DNA of 43,978 bases from Candidatus Gastranaerophilales bacterium (lineage in GTDB: Bacteria; Cyanobacteriota; Vampirovibrionia; Gastranaerophilales; Gastranaerophilaceae). The position numbers and the translations under genes are program-made. The stretch is taken from the NCBI GenBank assembly GCA_947588745.1, contig CANPYW010000016.1, positions 1-43,978 of the forward strand, written 5' to 3'. Positions 32,395 through 41,584 of this stretch are shown here, one piece after another; the stretch's first letter is position 1, and every line of letters begins with the position of its first letter. The notes under the pieces were generated by a model. It was not told the DNA's origin. It was given only the letters and a program-made list of their open reading frames with translations, and ran no database searches.

Positions 32395-34242
32395 CTAATC
32401 CTTTTCGTTGTTTTTGTTTTGACTTTCCTTATGATAAAAATCATAAACGAGTTTTGACTGGCTCTTAGATAATAATAACATCAATTCTTCTTTTGTGAGC
32501 TTTGAAATTTTGGATGTTGAAGAATATTTTTCAATTAAAAGCTTTTTATTCTTTTTATATAATCCTTTAATATCGTCTAATTCGGAATGTGTAGCCGATT
32601 TTTCCCTTAAATGTCTGTGGAATGTTATTGCAAATCGGTGAGCTTCATCTCTTATTCTCTGAAAGAAATAAAGAGCCTGTGAATTCATCGGAAATATTAC
32701 GGATACCGAGTTCCCCGGAATAAAAACTTCTTCTATCCGCTTTGCAAGTGAAATTATATCCTGATTGCGGATGTCTAATTCGTTTAATATTTCAACCGCA
32801 CTGGATAGCTGACCTTTACCTCCGTCTATGATGATTAAATCGGGAAATTCAAGCCCTTCATTTTTTAATCTCGAATAACGTCTGAAAACAACTTCTTTCA
32901 TTGATTGAAAGTCGTCGGGCTTCCCGTTTTCCACCGTTTTTATTTTGTAATGCTTATACTCGCTTTTTTTAGGCATCCCGTTATAAAAAGAAACCAAAGA
33001 AGCAACGGTGTTTGTGCCTTGAATGTGAGATATATCAAAACATTCAACCCTGTGGGGAAATTTTTTCAGTCCCAGTTTTTCTTGAATATATGCACCCGTT
33101 TCATTGTAGTTTGATTGAATTTCCTGTAATGATTTAACTTTCATTTCCTGCAAATGATAGTTTGAATTTTTAAGTGCAAGTTCAAGTATTTCATCATTTC
33201 TTTTGCCGGTATCCGAATTGATTTTAACCTTAGAGCCTTTTCTTGAAGTTAACCATTCTTCAAAAATTTTTTTATCTTCCGTACCGAATTGTATTGAAGA
33301 AATAATTTCGGAAGGTATATCTTCTTCACTTACCATTTGATAGTATTCTTTTATAAAGTATGATATTATTTCGTCTTCGCCGTCATAATCGGATTTCGCA
33401 ATTTCAAAATCTTTTTTGTTCGTAAGACGTCCGTCCCTTATTTGTAATAAAGAAATTCCGCATAAATATTCGTCCGAACTCAGGGATATTATATCTTGGT
33501 TAATTTTGGTATTTTCGTATACAACTTTTTGTTTCTCAATGGTTTTTAAAACATCAAAATAGCTGTCACGATATTTTGCGGCTTTCTCGTATTCCTGATT
33601 GGCGGCATACTTTTCCATCATTGATTTTAATTCGTCGACAAGCTGCATTTGTTTTCCGGATAAAAACAATTCGACATTTTTGATAAGCTTTTTATAATCC
33701 TCGGATGAAATCATTTTTTGACAGGGGGCTAAACAGCGTCCTATTTGATAATAGATACAAGGACGGTCTTTGAATTTAGGTGTTTTACACTGTTTTAGCG
33801 GAAAAAGCTTTTTTAATAAATCCAGAGTAGTATACATGGATTTTGCATTCGTATAAGGCCCGAAATATTTGCCTTTAAGCATGTTTTTGTTATGTTTTCT
33901 TACAACAAGAATGCGGGGGTAGTCTTCTTGTGTTATAAGAAAATACGGAAATTTTTTATCGTCTTTTAAAAGCACGTTATATTTCGGTTTGTATTTCTTA
34001 ATAAGATGAGATTCCAGAATTAATGCTTCAATCTCCGAATTTGTAATTATAAATTCGATTTTAACAATCTGAGGAACCATAACTTTTAACTTAACGCTGT
34101 CATGTTTCTTATTAAAATAACTGGAAACACGCCGTTTAAGATTTTTGGCTTTCCCCACATAAATAACGGTATTGTCCTTATCGTAAAACTGATAAGAACC
34201 GCTGGAGTCGGGTATTAGTCGTAATTGTTCTTTTATATCCAT
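32395..34242 (-). CDS. uvrC: Excinuclease ABC subunit C
   Basis: 615 aa, full length. It makes both incisions in nucleotide excision repair with UvrAB. The GIY-YIG nuclease at the N-terminus has GSYQFYDKDNTVIYVGKAKN. A cysteine cluster (CKTPKFKDRPCIYYQIGRCLAPC) follows, then a UVR domain (MEKYAANQEYEKAAKYRD). The RNase H-like nuclease has VECFDISHIQGTNTVAS, DLIIIDGGKGQL and RDEAHRFAITFHR. The C-terminal helix-hairpin-helix (SELDDIKGLYKKNKKLLIEK) completes the protein. Confidence 0.97.
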   Translation of the reverse strand: MDIKEQLRLIPDSSGSYQFYDKDNTVIYVGKAKNLKRRVSSYFNKKHDSVKLKVMVPQIVKIEFIITNSEIEALILESHLIKKYKPKYNVLLKDDKKFPYFLITQEDYPRILVVRKHNKNMLKGKYFGPYTNAKSMYTTLDLLKKLFPLKQCKTPKFKDRPCIYYQIGRCLAPCQKMISSEDYKKLIKNVELFLSGKQMQLVDELKSMMEKYAANQEYEKAAKYRDSYFDVLKTIEKQKVVYENTKINQDIISLSSDEYLCGISLLQIRDGRLTNKKDFEIAKSDYDGEDEIISYFIKEYYQMVSEEDIPSEIISSIQFGTEDKKIFEEWLTSRKGSKVKINSDTGKRNDEILELALKNSNYHLQEMKVKSLQEIQSNYNETGAYIQEKLGLKKFPHRVECFDISHIQGTNTVASLVSFYNGMPKKSEYKHYKIKTVENGKPDDFQSMKEVVFRRYSRLKNEGLEFPDLIIIDGGKGQLSSAVEILNELDIRNQDIISLAKRIEEVFIPGNSVSVIFPMNSQALYFFQRIRDEAHRFAITFHRHLREKSATHSELDDIKGLYKKNKKLLIEKYSSTSKISKLTKEELMLLLSKSQSKLVYDFYHKESQNKNNEKD

Positions 34243-34318
34243 ATTAGTATTTTACACTATCAATATCGGGATAAAACAAAAATTACAAAATGTTGTGTGT
34301 ATTTTGTATAATTAAATT

Positions 34319-34738
34319 ATGGGTCTGAAAAGTTTTTTTTATAAATCAATTCTGAAAAAGAAATATTACAGATACGGCTCTTGTAACCGCTGCGGGGCAT
34401 GCTGCACAAAAATTTATGTTAAACACAAAAAAGGAATAATAAAAAATGAAGATGAGTTTTATAAACTCAAAAAACTTCATCCTTTTTATGCCTCTTTGGA
34501 AATTGTTGATAAAGACGAACAGGGACTCGTTTTTAAATGCAATAAATTTGATAAAGAAAAAAGAATATGTACAATACATAAATTTCGTTCTTCCATTTGC
34601 CGAAAATATCCCTCGGAAGAAATATTTAAGTTTAACGGAGTAATGTCCGAAAATTGCGGATATTACTTTAAACCGATAGAGAGTTTTCAAGATATTTTAA
34701 AAAAATTAAAAAAAGATAGTTATAAAAAATTATTGTGA
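34319..34738 (+). CDS. YkgJ-family cysteine-cluster protein
   Basis: 139 aa. The signature CNRCGACC near residue 22 is followed by FKCNKFDKEKRICTIHKFRSSICRKYP and ENCGYYF. Eight cysteines match the YkgJ/CxxCxxCC family, thought to bind zinc or an iron-sulfur cluster. The function is not established. It is divergent from uvrC and its end is close to the tRNA-Pro gene. Confidence 0.85.
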   Translation: MGLKSFFYKSILKKKYYRYGSCNRCGACCTKIYVKHKKGIIKNEDEFYKLKKLHPFYASLEIVDKDEQGLVFKCNKFDKEKRICTIHKFRSSICRKYPSEEIFKFNGVMSENCGYYFKPIESFQDILKKLKKDSYKKLL

Positions 34739-34774
34739 TATAATTAAAGCAGAAATGTTATAAACATAGAAAAT

Positions 34775-34847
34775 CGGGATGTAGCGCAGATGGTAGCGCA
34801 CTGTGTTCGGGTCGCAGGGGTCGCAAGTTCGAATCTTGTCATCCCGA
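34775..34847 (+). tRNA. tRNA-Pro (anticodon CGG)
   Basis: A 73-base cloverleaf. The acceptor CGGGATG pairs with CATCCCG and the D arm is AGCGCAGATGGTAGCGCA. The anticodon arm CTGTG-TTCGGGT-CGCAG has one G-U pair and anticodon CGG. The T arm is GCAAGTTCGAATCTTGT. The discriminator is A and CCA is not encoded. Confidence 0.95.
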
Positions 34848-34861
34848 TTTTTCCATAATAG

Positions 34862-34892
34862 AAAGGCTTTTAGTATATCTAAAAGCCTTTTT
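34862..34892 (+). terminator. Rho-independent terminator after tRNA-Pro
   Basis: A perfect 12-bp stem AAAGGCTTTTAG / CTAAAAGCCTTT with a 5-base loop, ending in TTTTT, 15 bases after the tRNA. Confidence 0.85.
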
Positions 34893-34896
34893 AACT

Positions 34897-35073
34897 TTGA
34901 TAGAAGAATATCATACTAAAAAAGAGGCAGATTTAACATTTTTAGATTTATATAATTCAGAAATGTATGCTATTACCGTTGGATTTTAACTACAAGATGA
35001 TATTACACAACTGCTTATGTTCACTGCCATACTATCTACGACAACAATTATAAGTATAAGAAAAAGTTCATAA
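34897..35073 (+). pseudogene. Decayed coding fragment after tRNA-Pro
   Basis: A frame with TTG 34897 reads EEYHTKKEADLTFLDLYN, hits TAA at 34987, then continues protein-like (LQDDITQLLMFTAILSTTT) to TAA at 35071. It has no ribosome site. It probably represents a lost accessory gene next to the tRNA; the family is unknown. From 35074 to 35287 nothing further is seen. Confidence 0.3.
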
Positions 35074-35287
35074 AGCAAAAAATAAATTACGGATATTATA
35101 TTTAATATTTTTCTGACAATGTTTAATTTTTTTATTTTATTTTCTTAGAAAATACTTGGAGAGTATACAAGTATCGTGAAAAGTTGTAATATAAACTTAT
35201 ATTAAAATAATTAGGGCATTTCGAGTGAGAGTTGTTAAAAATGTTAGTATAAGAATTCAATGTAAAAAATTGAACACTTTTGATAAC

Positions 35288-35320
35288 AAAGGAGCAATCG
35301 GTATAACCGATTGCTCCTTT
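35288..35320. terminator. Strong isolated hairpin
   Basis: A perfect 14-bp stem AAAGGAGCAATCGG / CCGATTGCTCCTTT with loop TATAA. There is no T tract (TTTGTG follows) and no intact gene just upstream on either strand. It may be a terminator or the end of an undetected small RNA. Confidence 0.45.
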
Positions 35321-35358
35321 GTGTCCTTATAGCGGATAAAATAGTTAGGAATTTGATT

Positions 35359-35448
35359 ATGAGTGAATATAAAGAAAAAATTTTTTTAACTATTAATGAA
35401 GCTTACAATGTTATTAATGAATTTGATGTTTTATCAATTCCAGGATAA
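35359..35448 (+). pseudogene. Truncated 29-codon ORF with ribosome site
   Basis: TAGGA lies about 8 bases before ATG 35359. It encodes MSEYKEKIFLTINEAYNVIN... and stops at TAA 35446. The same frame continues with sense-like SKPNIPTLFELINLIG afterwards, so the TAA looks like a nonsense mutation in a longer gene. LTINEAY resembles the start of helix-turn-helix/excisionase-like proteins, a weak guess. Confidence 0.35.
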
Positions 35449-35487
35449 TCGAAACCAAATATTCCTACTCTTTTTGAGTTAATTAAT

Positions 35488-37076
35488 TTAATTGGTTTTT
35501 ATAAATTTATAATAATCATAGAATAAGCTGTTAAAATGTTCGGATGGTTCTTTAATTGTTTCTTCTTTGTAACCCAAGGAAATAAGTTTTGCTATAACAA
35601 TATCTTTATTTTCAAGAGTAAGGTTTATGAATAATATTTTATCTTTTCCTTTTAGAGCTTGTGAAATATCAATATTATCTATAATTTCTTTATTGTTTTT
35701 ACTTATATAACTTACTAAAAAATTATTATTTGCAATATCATTTATACCAAAAACTACCTTGTTATAATGGTTACAGTATGCACAAGGAATATTCCACGTT
35801 ATTATGATTGTATTTTTATTATCTACAAATTCATCTAATTGCTTTTTTCTTTCTATAGTGTCTATAGACATAATTTTATTAGTAATTAAAGGGAATAATA
35901 CATTAATTTTTTTAATATAAAGAAAAAATGAAACAGTTAATACAATAATCATTAAAATATTTGTAATACCTATAAGTCGGTTCTTTCCGCAATAATCAAA
36001 AATTTTAAATATAATTATCATTATAGATGGAACAAGAAATAATATTATTCGATTGCAAAACGGATAAATACCTAAATACGATAGTATTAAGAAGAAATAT
36101 ACAGGTACAATCAAAAATAAACCAACAAAATTTAGTGATAATTTTTCTTTATCCCCCCCCCATTGTAATTTTTAAATTTTATACAAACTAAAAAACTTCC
36201 TATCAAAAATAATATTAAAATTGATAATAAAATGCTATTGGGAAGCATAGAAACAATAAATTTATCTGAAAATTGATATTCAAAAAAGATAAAATGTATA
36301 ATTGAATTTAAAGCTTTAAAAGAAGTCGGAGCAAAATAATATAAATCCGATAACCATTGTGTTTTTAATCCGTCATCTGTTTTCATTTGTATAATATAAC
36401 TAAAATAATTAATCAAAATAAAGATGATTGTGAAAATTTGAAAAATAATTATTTTGAAAAAATTCTCTAAATTTTTATATATAATATTTTTTAATAACAG
36501 TAAAAATGAAAATATTTCTATAGTTACAATTGCTGGAAGTGAAGAATATACCATTATTAAAGATATAAAAATATACAAAATTAGTTTTTTTAAATTAATT
36601 TTATTTATACTGTTGCTAAATACTAAGTTTAATAATAACAGCATACATAATAAATCATATGAATATGGTTTTATATAGTGAGAAAAGTATATATAACTAT
36701 AATTAAAACAATACAATACAACACAAAAAATAATAAGTAATTTATTTTTATAAACTTTTTCAAGTAATTTAAAAAACAAGAAAAAGGATATGAATTCTGC
36801 AATCAAAGAAAAAATTTTGTAAATAGGGAAGTTTAATCCCCATATTTTATAGATAAATTTAATTAAACATCTGTATAAAGGTAAAAAATTTGTTCCTTGT
36901 ATAAATTTGAAAAAAATATCATGATATGAAACAAAAGAACCATACAGACTATGACATTCATCTCCGATAATACAGTATCCGTTGTTTATAAGAGAAAGAA
37001 TTCTGAATGTAAATCCGATAATAAACAGTATTGTTATAACAAAATAGTATAAATTAAATTTATAAGTTTTTATCAT
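35488..37076 (-). pseudogene. GT-C glycosyltransferase, split at a G9 tract (probably phase-variable OFF)
   Basis: Two open pieces belong to one gene: 37076-36132 (314 aa, ATG start, ending ...NYNGGGIKKNYH) and 36114-35488. The break lies at nine C (36153-36161; G9 on the coding strand). With ten G (or seven) the frame reads through as NGGGDKEKLSLNFVGLF...VPVYFF, giving a ~530-aa protein. It has a GT-C acidic motif (IGDECHSL) after helix 1, ~11 membrane helices, an IYPFCNRI motif shared with the 4354 glycosyltransferase (LYPLYKRI), and a soluble C-terminal domain. In this state the product is truncated. Family role is transfer of a sugar from a polyprenyl-phosphate donor at the cell surface. 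Confidence 0.75.
36153..36161 (-). repeat. Homopolymeric C9/G9 tract (contingency locus)
   Basis: Nine consecutive C on the plus strand within a ~25% GC coding region, exactly where the frame breaks. It is the only G or C run this long noticed in the window. Confidence 0.85.
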
Positions 37077-37172
37077 ATTTTATATAATATTATAAAAAAG
37101 ATTATATGTATATGAAAGAATTGGGTATATGAATTTGTTTTTTATCGAAAATAAAAAAATGCACCTATTTTT

Positions 37173-37583
37173 TTAATTATATATCTTATCAATTTGTGAT
37201 TCAAGACTATCCGTATTTGTTCCGTAGCAATCTCGTAGCGTTTCTTTAAGTTCTTCACCTCTTTTGAAATAATGTACAGTACATTTTGAATTACCTTGAG
37301 TATATGTTTTTGTTAATATTGGAGTACAAATACCTTTTATGAATGAATTTTTTAATTCATTGTCCTTTTTTACACAATCTGCATAACCGTTAGGATGCTT
37401 TTTGGCAAAAAATTCTTTCTTTAGCCATTCACATTTTTCTTCAACAGTCATTGAATCATCATAAATGTAACTAACATTATATAAATTTGTATCTTGAGAA
37501 CAATAATATTGGTTTGCGGGTGTGATATTTGCACATATCAGTGCAAAAAATATGCTTAATAGAATTCCGTTTATTATTTTCAT
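37173..37583 (-). CDS. Small exported cysteine-containing protein
   Basis: 136 aa. A signal peptide (MKIINGILLSIFFALICANITPA) is followed by a mature domain with six cysteines (YYCSQ, EEKCEWL, YADCVK, GICTP, SKCTVHYF, RDCYG), consistent with disulfides in the periplasm. The family is not recognised. AAGGAG lies 7 bases before the ATG and overlaps the stop of the upstream frameshifted gene, so the two are one transcription unit. They look like related small secreted proteins. Confidence 0.6.
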   Translation of the reverse strand: MKIINGILLSIFFALICANITPANQYYCSQDTNLYNVSYIYDDSMTVEEKCEWLKKEFFAKKHPNGYADCVKKDNELKNSFIKGICTPILTKTYTQGNSKCTVHYFKRGEELKETLRDCYGTNTDSLESQIDKIYN

Positions 37584-37594
37584 TTTTGTACTCC

Positions 37595-37878
37595 TTAATT
37601 ATCTGTTTTTATTATAAATTGAGGTTGTTGTCCCGGAATAATAGTTGTACAATTCCCTTGTTCATTAAGTTTTTTGATTTTCATCATATAATCATTATTG
37701 TCCTCTATACAAGATTTTTTTATATCTTCAGGATCTATTTCTGTTTCCATGTGTTTTGCCAGGCTTACTGCCATTTGAGCAGCTTGCTGACAATCTTTTT
37801 CTGGTTCTATTCCGTTACAGTTTGACTGATGGCTAATAAGCTTAATCCGATTAGTAAACTGTTAATAAATATTTTCAT
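37595..37878 (-). pseudogene. Frameshifted small exported protein
   Basis: A strong ribosome site (AGGAGG) precedes ATG 37878. The first frame encodes a signal peptide MKIFINSLLIGLSLLAISQ and stops after 23 codons. A second frame immediately continues NCNGIEPEKDCQQAAQMAV... to ...QPQFIIKTDN and TAA at 37595. One indel near 37825-37835 would join them into a ~94-aa exported protein with four cysteines. There is no homopolymer at the break, so it may be decay or a sequencing error. Confidence 0.5.
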
Positions 37879-37936
37879 GTATTCCTCCTACTTTTTATAG
37901 TATATGTTTTAAAATCATTTACTTGGTTTATAAGAC

Positions 37937-39469
37937 CTAAGTTGATTTCATAAAATATTTCTTATTATTTTCATTTATTAAAAGTTGTATTTTTTGTATT
38001 TCTTTATAAATTTTATCTTGTTCTTCTTTGCTTTTATATTCGCCTAAAACTTTGAAACCCAAAGCATGGGAAAAATCTTTTTGTTCTTGTACAAGTTCAA
38101 TATTATATTTTTGAGGATTTAAGGCTATTTGAGAATATCTGCCAAGTCCAAATTTCCCGTATGAAATATAAAATAAATATTTATAAATTTTTTTTAAAAA
38201 GATTATCGTATCCATTGCCTCTTGATATGTTTCGGTGGGAAAATTAAAAATAACATATATTATATTTTTAATTTTTGCTTGTGCAGAATATTTTATTATT
38301 TTTTCAATATCTTGTATATTAATTCCTTTGTTAATTAAATTAAGAATACGTGGATTTGCGGATTCAAGCCCCCAAGCTATATTCTTTATACCTGCTTTAT
38401 ATGCTTTTTCTAATAATGTTTTTGAAATACGTTCAAATCTCATACTAATACTAATATTAATATTAAGGTTATTTTCAATAATTGCATCACAAAGTTTATC
38501 TAAATACTCAGGAACTACCGACTCATCTACAATATAGAAATTACTAATATTATATTTTTCCTTATAAATTTTTATTTCTTCAATTACTTTATCTATTTTT
38601 TTGACGCTAAAAGGCAGGGAATAAGACATATCGCAAAATGAACATTTGCCCCAATAGCAGCCTCTATTTACCGTTAATGGTAATTGTTTATTGCTTTTAG
38701 AAAAATCGATATCAGAAAAATCAGGTATCTTTATTTCAGATAATTTCACAGGCTTAGCCATTTTATTTTTTATAATTTTATTTTCTTTTTTATAAATCAA
38801 ATTCGGAACTTGTTTTATCGGAATTTTATTTTCAATATATTTTGCCAATTCGATTATAGAAATTTCGCCCTCACCATAAGATATGCTATGGGTATATTTA
38901 TCAAAGAAATCGGGGTATTTCATTATATTATCACTGATTCTTGTTATATAATTTCCGCCTATATTAATATGGGCTTTGGTTTCTTTTTTTATGGTTGCTG
39001 CTAGTGTAAGTCCTGCAATTAATTGGGAATCTAATCCAATTGAAATACCTATATAATCATATTGTTGTTTTTTTATTGAACAGACTATTTTTTTTATAAA
39101 ATTTAAGTAATAATTTTTTTCAGAAAATATATATTTACAAATTGCATCGTATGTTAAATCTTTGTATGGATATTCTGTATTTCTAAATACTTGGTTTGAA
39201 TTTTTATACACCTGATTAAGATTAATGAAAGATGTATCATAACCGTTTCCTCTTAATTGCCCTATTAAACTGTGAATTCCCAGTTGAGGCAATTGGGAAA
39301 AATACAATGGTGGAAATATTAATAAAAATTTTTTTCTATTACAGTTTGTATATTTAGTATCAATCCAGGGTTTCTTTAACCAATTTTGTTTAATAACTTT
39401 TCCTTCTTCTTTATTCTTATTTTTATTACTCATATTTATATTTTTAAGTTTTGAATAACATATATACAT
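37937..39469 (-). CDS. B12-binding-type radical SAM protein
   Basis: About 510 aa; starts at 39472 (TTG), 39469 (ATG) and 39433 (ATG) are possible and none has a good ribosome site. The N-terminal ~200 residues match a cobalamin-binding Rossmann-type domain (KKFLLIFPPLYFSQLPQLGI, YDYIGISIGLDSQL, HINIGGNYITR). The radical SAM domain has NRGCYWGKCSFCDMSY, a CX4CX2C form known in this class, then KYNISNFYIVDESV and WGLESANPRILNLINKG. Relatives are methyltransferases or ring-modifying enzymes of natural products, lipids or RiPPs. It is located next to an SGNH gene, so a surface-molecule modification is possible (inference). Confidence 0.75.
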   Translation of the reverse strand: MYICYSKLKNINMSNKNKNKEEGKVIKQNWLKKPWIDTKYTNCNRKKFLLIFPPLYFSQLPQLGIHSLIGQLRGNGYDTSFINLNQVYKNSNQVFRNTEYPYKDLTYDAICKYIFSEKNYYLNFIKKIVCSIKKQQYDYIGISIGLDSQLIAGLTLAATIKKETKAHINIGGNYITRISDNIMKYPDFFDKYTHSISYGEGEISIIELAKYIENKIPIKQVPNLIYKKENKIIKNKMAKPVKLSEIKIPDFSDIDFSKSNKQLPLTVNRGCYWGKCSFCDMSYSLPFSVKKIDKVIEEIKIYKEKYNISNFYIVDESVVPEYLDKLCDAIIENNLNINISISMRFERISKTLLEKAYKAGIKNIAWGLESANPRILNLINKGINIQDIEKIIKYSAQAKIKNIIYVIFNFPTETYQEAMDTIIFLKKIYKYLFYISYGKFGLGRYSQIALNPQKYNIELVQEQKDFSHALGFKVLGEYKSKEEQDKIYKEIQKIQLLINENNKKYFMKST

Positions 39470-39671
39470 CAACCGATGAATAATTTAAATTTAACATAAA
39501 AATTTATATTTGTTAAATAATAGGCAATTTAAAAACAAAAACTATTAAAGTAAGTAGCTTGGTTTTGACTATTTTTGCCAAAATTTTATAATTTTGTGTA
39601 AAATGTCTGGTTTTTCATAACATAACATCAATAATTACAATGATAAAAAACAAATAAAAAATGCTGAATAA

Positions 39672-40619
39672 TTATAAATCTAAAGCTTTTTCTAACTTGG
39701 GCATAATTTCATTCCAAGCAGAATTTGAAGGATGTGGACGGGAAATGTCGTTAGGTATTCTATCTGACGTTTTATCCATCTTTCTTCCTATTAATTCTTC
39801 CGTAGTTATTACTTTCATTCCTAATGCTTCCAGCCGTTCTTTAAATTCTTTGGAATACATTATTTTAAACATATTTTCAACATCATTTTCCTGACAGATT
39901 GAATAGATAATACCATGCGATAAATCATAGTTAATATCACTGTATATTAAAAAATAAAATTCAGTATTTGGAAACAATTTGTCCGATTGTTCTTTTATTT
40001 TTTTCATAATATTGAAAAATAATTCGCTGCGTTTTGTGAAATCTTTATCCTCGTTATAATATTTATCTATTTGAACATTCCTAATATATTGATAAATATG
40101 TGAATATTTATCAAGAAAGTTGTATTTTTGAAAAGGAATTAAGTTTAATTCTTTCAAAACATTATAATATTGCCATTTATTCCAACGCTGAAGATGATGA
40201 AACATATAAACATAAAGAATTTTTTCGGGTTTTTCAATATGTGGAAATTGTTCTTCCGCCATTAACATAGTTAAAGTATATGAAGGCCCAAAACCAGCAA
40301 ATCCGTAATTATAAGCAAATCTGTTTGTGTCTTTTGTTATTCTGGAGGTAATATTGTCTTTTTCTTCCAAACCTTGACCTTGAACATAAGAACAACCCAA
40401 AACTAAAATGGGTGGTTTTGTATATTTATCAAGATTTTCAGGATATTTAAAACTGGGAGGAAACTCAATTACATAATCGCTATAGTATTGAGGGAAAAAC
40501 TTTATTTGTTTAGATGAGATGTATTTATAACATATATATTTGTAACAACAAAAATCTCCTATTCCGTATATTGTTATCAATATTAATATGTTTATTATTA
40601 GTATTCTTAAAAATTTCAT
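39672..40619 (-). CDS. Membrane-anchored SGNH/GDSL-type protein (paralogue 3)
   Basis: 315 aa from ATG 40619 (MKFLRILIINILILITIYG); an ATG 11 codons upstream lacks any advantage. One N-terminal membrane helix is followed by an exported domain. Block I is PPILVLGCSYVQGQGL and the conserved middle is ILYVYMFHHLQRW. Block V is SRPHPSNSAWNEIMPKL with the His but no nearby Asp, so the canonical catalytic acid is not obvious. Probably a glycan esterase/acyltransferase-like protein. It is in line with the B12-type radical SAM gene 200 bases downstream. Confidence 0.65.
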   Translation of the reverse strand: MKFLRILIINILILITIYGIGDFCCYKYICYKYISSKQIKFFPQYYSDYVIEFPPSFKYPENLDKYTKPPILVLGCSYVQGQGLEEKDNITSRITKDTNRFAYNYGFAGFGPSYTLTMLMAEEQFPHIEKPEKILYVYMFHHLQRWNKWQYYNVLKELNLIPFQKYNFLDKYSHIYQYIRNVQIDKYYNEDKDFTKRSELFFNIMKKIKEQSDKLFPNTEFYFLIYSDINYDLSHGIIYSICQENDVENMFKIMYSKEFKERLEALGMKVITTEELIGRKMDKTSDRIPNDISRPHPSNSAWNEIMPKLEKALDL

Positions 40620-40723
40620 TTTTAAATTATATTCTATTGTGTTAAATAACAAAACAAGTATAGTATAGATTATGAAGATTAATCAATAACAATAAAAATT
40701 CCTCCAGGTATGGGAAAAATGTT

Positions 40724-40767
40724 TGCTGGAAGTGGATTTGAATCACTGACCTTGAGGTTATGAGTTG
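40724..40767 (-). pseudogene. 3' fragment of a tRNA-Met(CAT)-like gene
   Basis: Read on the minus strand it has an anticodon loop CTCATAA (CAT), a 3' anticodon strand, a T arm AGTGATTCAAATCCACT (one mismatch) and a 3' acceptor strand TTCCAGC. The 5' half is absent. Partial tRNA 3' ends are typical relics of site-specific integration. The remaining gap 40653-40981 shows no other gene, only an AT-rich inverted repeat at about 40927-40948. Confidence 0.45.
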
Positions 40768-40981
40768 AAAATTTCATTTTTAATAGTTTTTAATAAAATT
40801 CTCTAACTTCAAATATAGTTTAATTTTCAGACATTTAATTTTATTTATTTTTATAATAAAAGTTGATTATGTAATAATTTTTCATTAAATAGTAAATAGT
40901 ATGTCAGCATCGTTCCGATTTTTTATATTGAAATTTAAAAATTTTCAATTTTTCATTCTAAGCCGGTGAGGTTGAAAAATA

Positions 40982-41548
40982 TTAAATTTTATCTTCTAAT
41001 TCTTTTATTTTTTTTGCTGGAACTCCTGCAACAACACAATTATCGGGTATATCTTTGTTCACAAGAGAACCTGCACCTATTACGACGTTATTTCCTATTG
41101 TTACTCCGTATAGTACAACAACGTTCCCTCCAAACCATACATTATTTCCTACTTTAATAGGTTTTGCATATTCAAGACCTTTATTTCTTGTTTTATAATC
41201 TAAAGGGTGAAAAGCCGTATAAAAAGCACAATTTGGGCCAATAAAAACATTATCGCCAAATGTTATTTTTGCACAGTCCAAAATTGTAAGATTATGGTTT
41301 GAATAAAAATTTTCACCTATTTCGATATTATAACCGTAATCACAAATAAAAGGCTGTTCTATTAAAAACTGATTTTGTGTTTTCCCGAGTATTTGTTTTA
41401 TTAAATTGTTTCTTTCTGTCGTTTTTTCCGGGGATATATTGTTATACTGATAGCATAATTTTTTACAATTAATTCTTTCTTGAATTAATAACTTGTCGTT
41501 ATTTGCATCATATAATTCGCCATTAAGCATTTTTTCTTTTTCACTCAT
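40982..41548 (-). CDS. Maa/NodL/LacA-type sugar O-acetyltransferase
   Basis: 188 aa from ATG 41548 (MSEKEKMLNGELYDAND-like start); an ATG two codons earlier is also possible. The left-handed beta-helix hexapeptide family is clear: FICDYGYNIEIGENFYSNH, LTILDCAKITFGDNVFIGP, catalytic His in YTAFHPLD, then VGNNVWFGGNVVVLYGV, IGAGSLVNKDIPDN and AGVPAKKIK. It transfers acetyl from acetyl-CoA to a sugar hydroxyl. It sits directly downstream of the LarE-like gene and between two SGNH genes, fitting acetylation of a surface sugar or its precursor. Confidence 0.9.
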   Translation of the reverse strand: MSEKEKMLNGELYDANNDKLLIQERINCKKLCYQYNNISPEKTTERNNLIKQILGKTQNQFLIEQPFICDYGYNIEIGENFYSNHNLTILDCAKITFGDNVFIGPNCAFYTAFHPLDYKTRNKGLEYAKPIKVGNNVWFGGNVVVLYGVTIGNNVVIGAGSLVNKDIPDNCVVAGVPAKKIKELEDKI

Positions 41549-41584
41549 TATCATAGTCTTTCTGCCTGTTGATATTAAATTTTG

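Noticed and set aside
34346-34690. Minus-strand 114-codon frame over the YkgJ gene
   Set aside because: It is an antisense shadow of a gene with a diagnostic cysteine motif and has no ribosome site.
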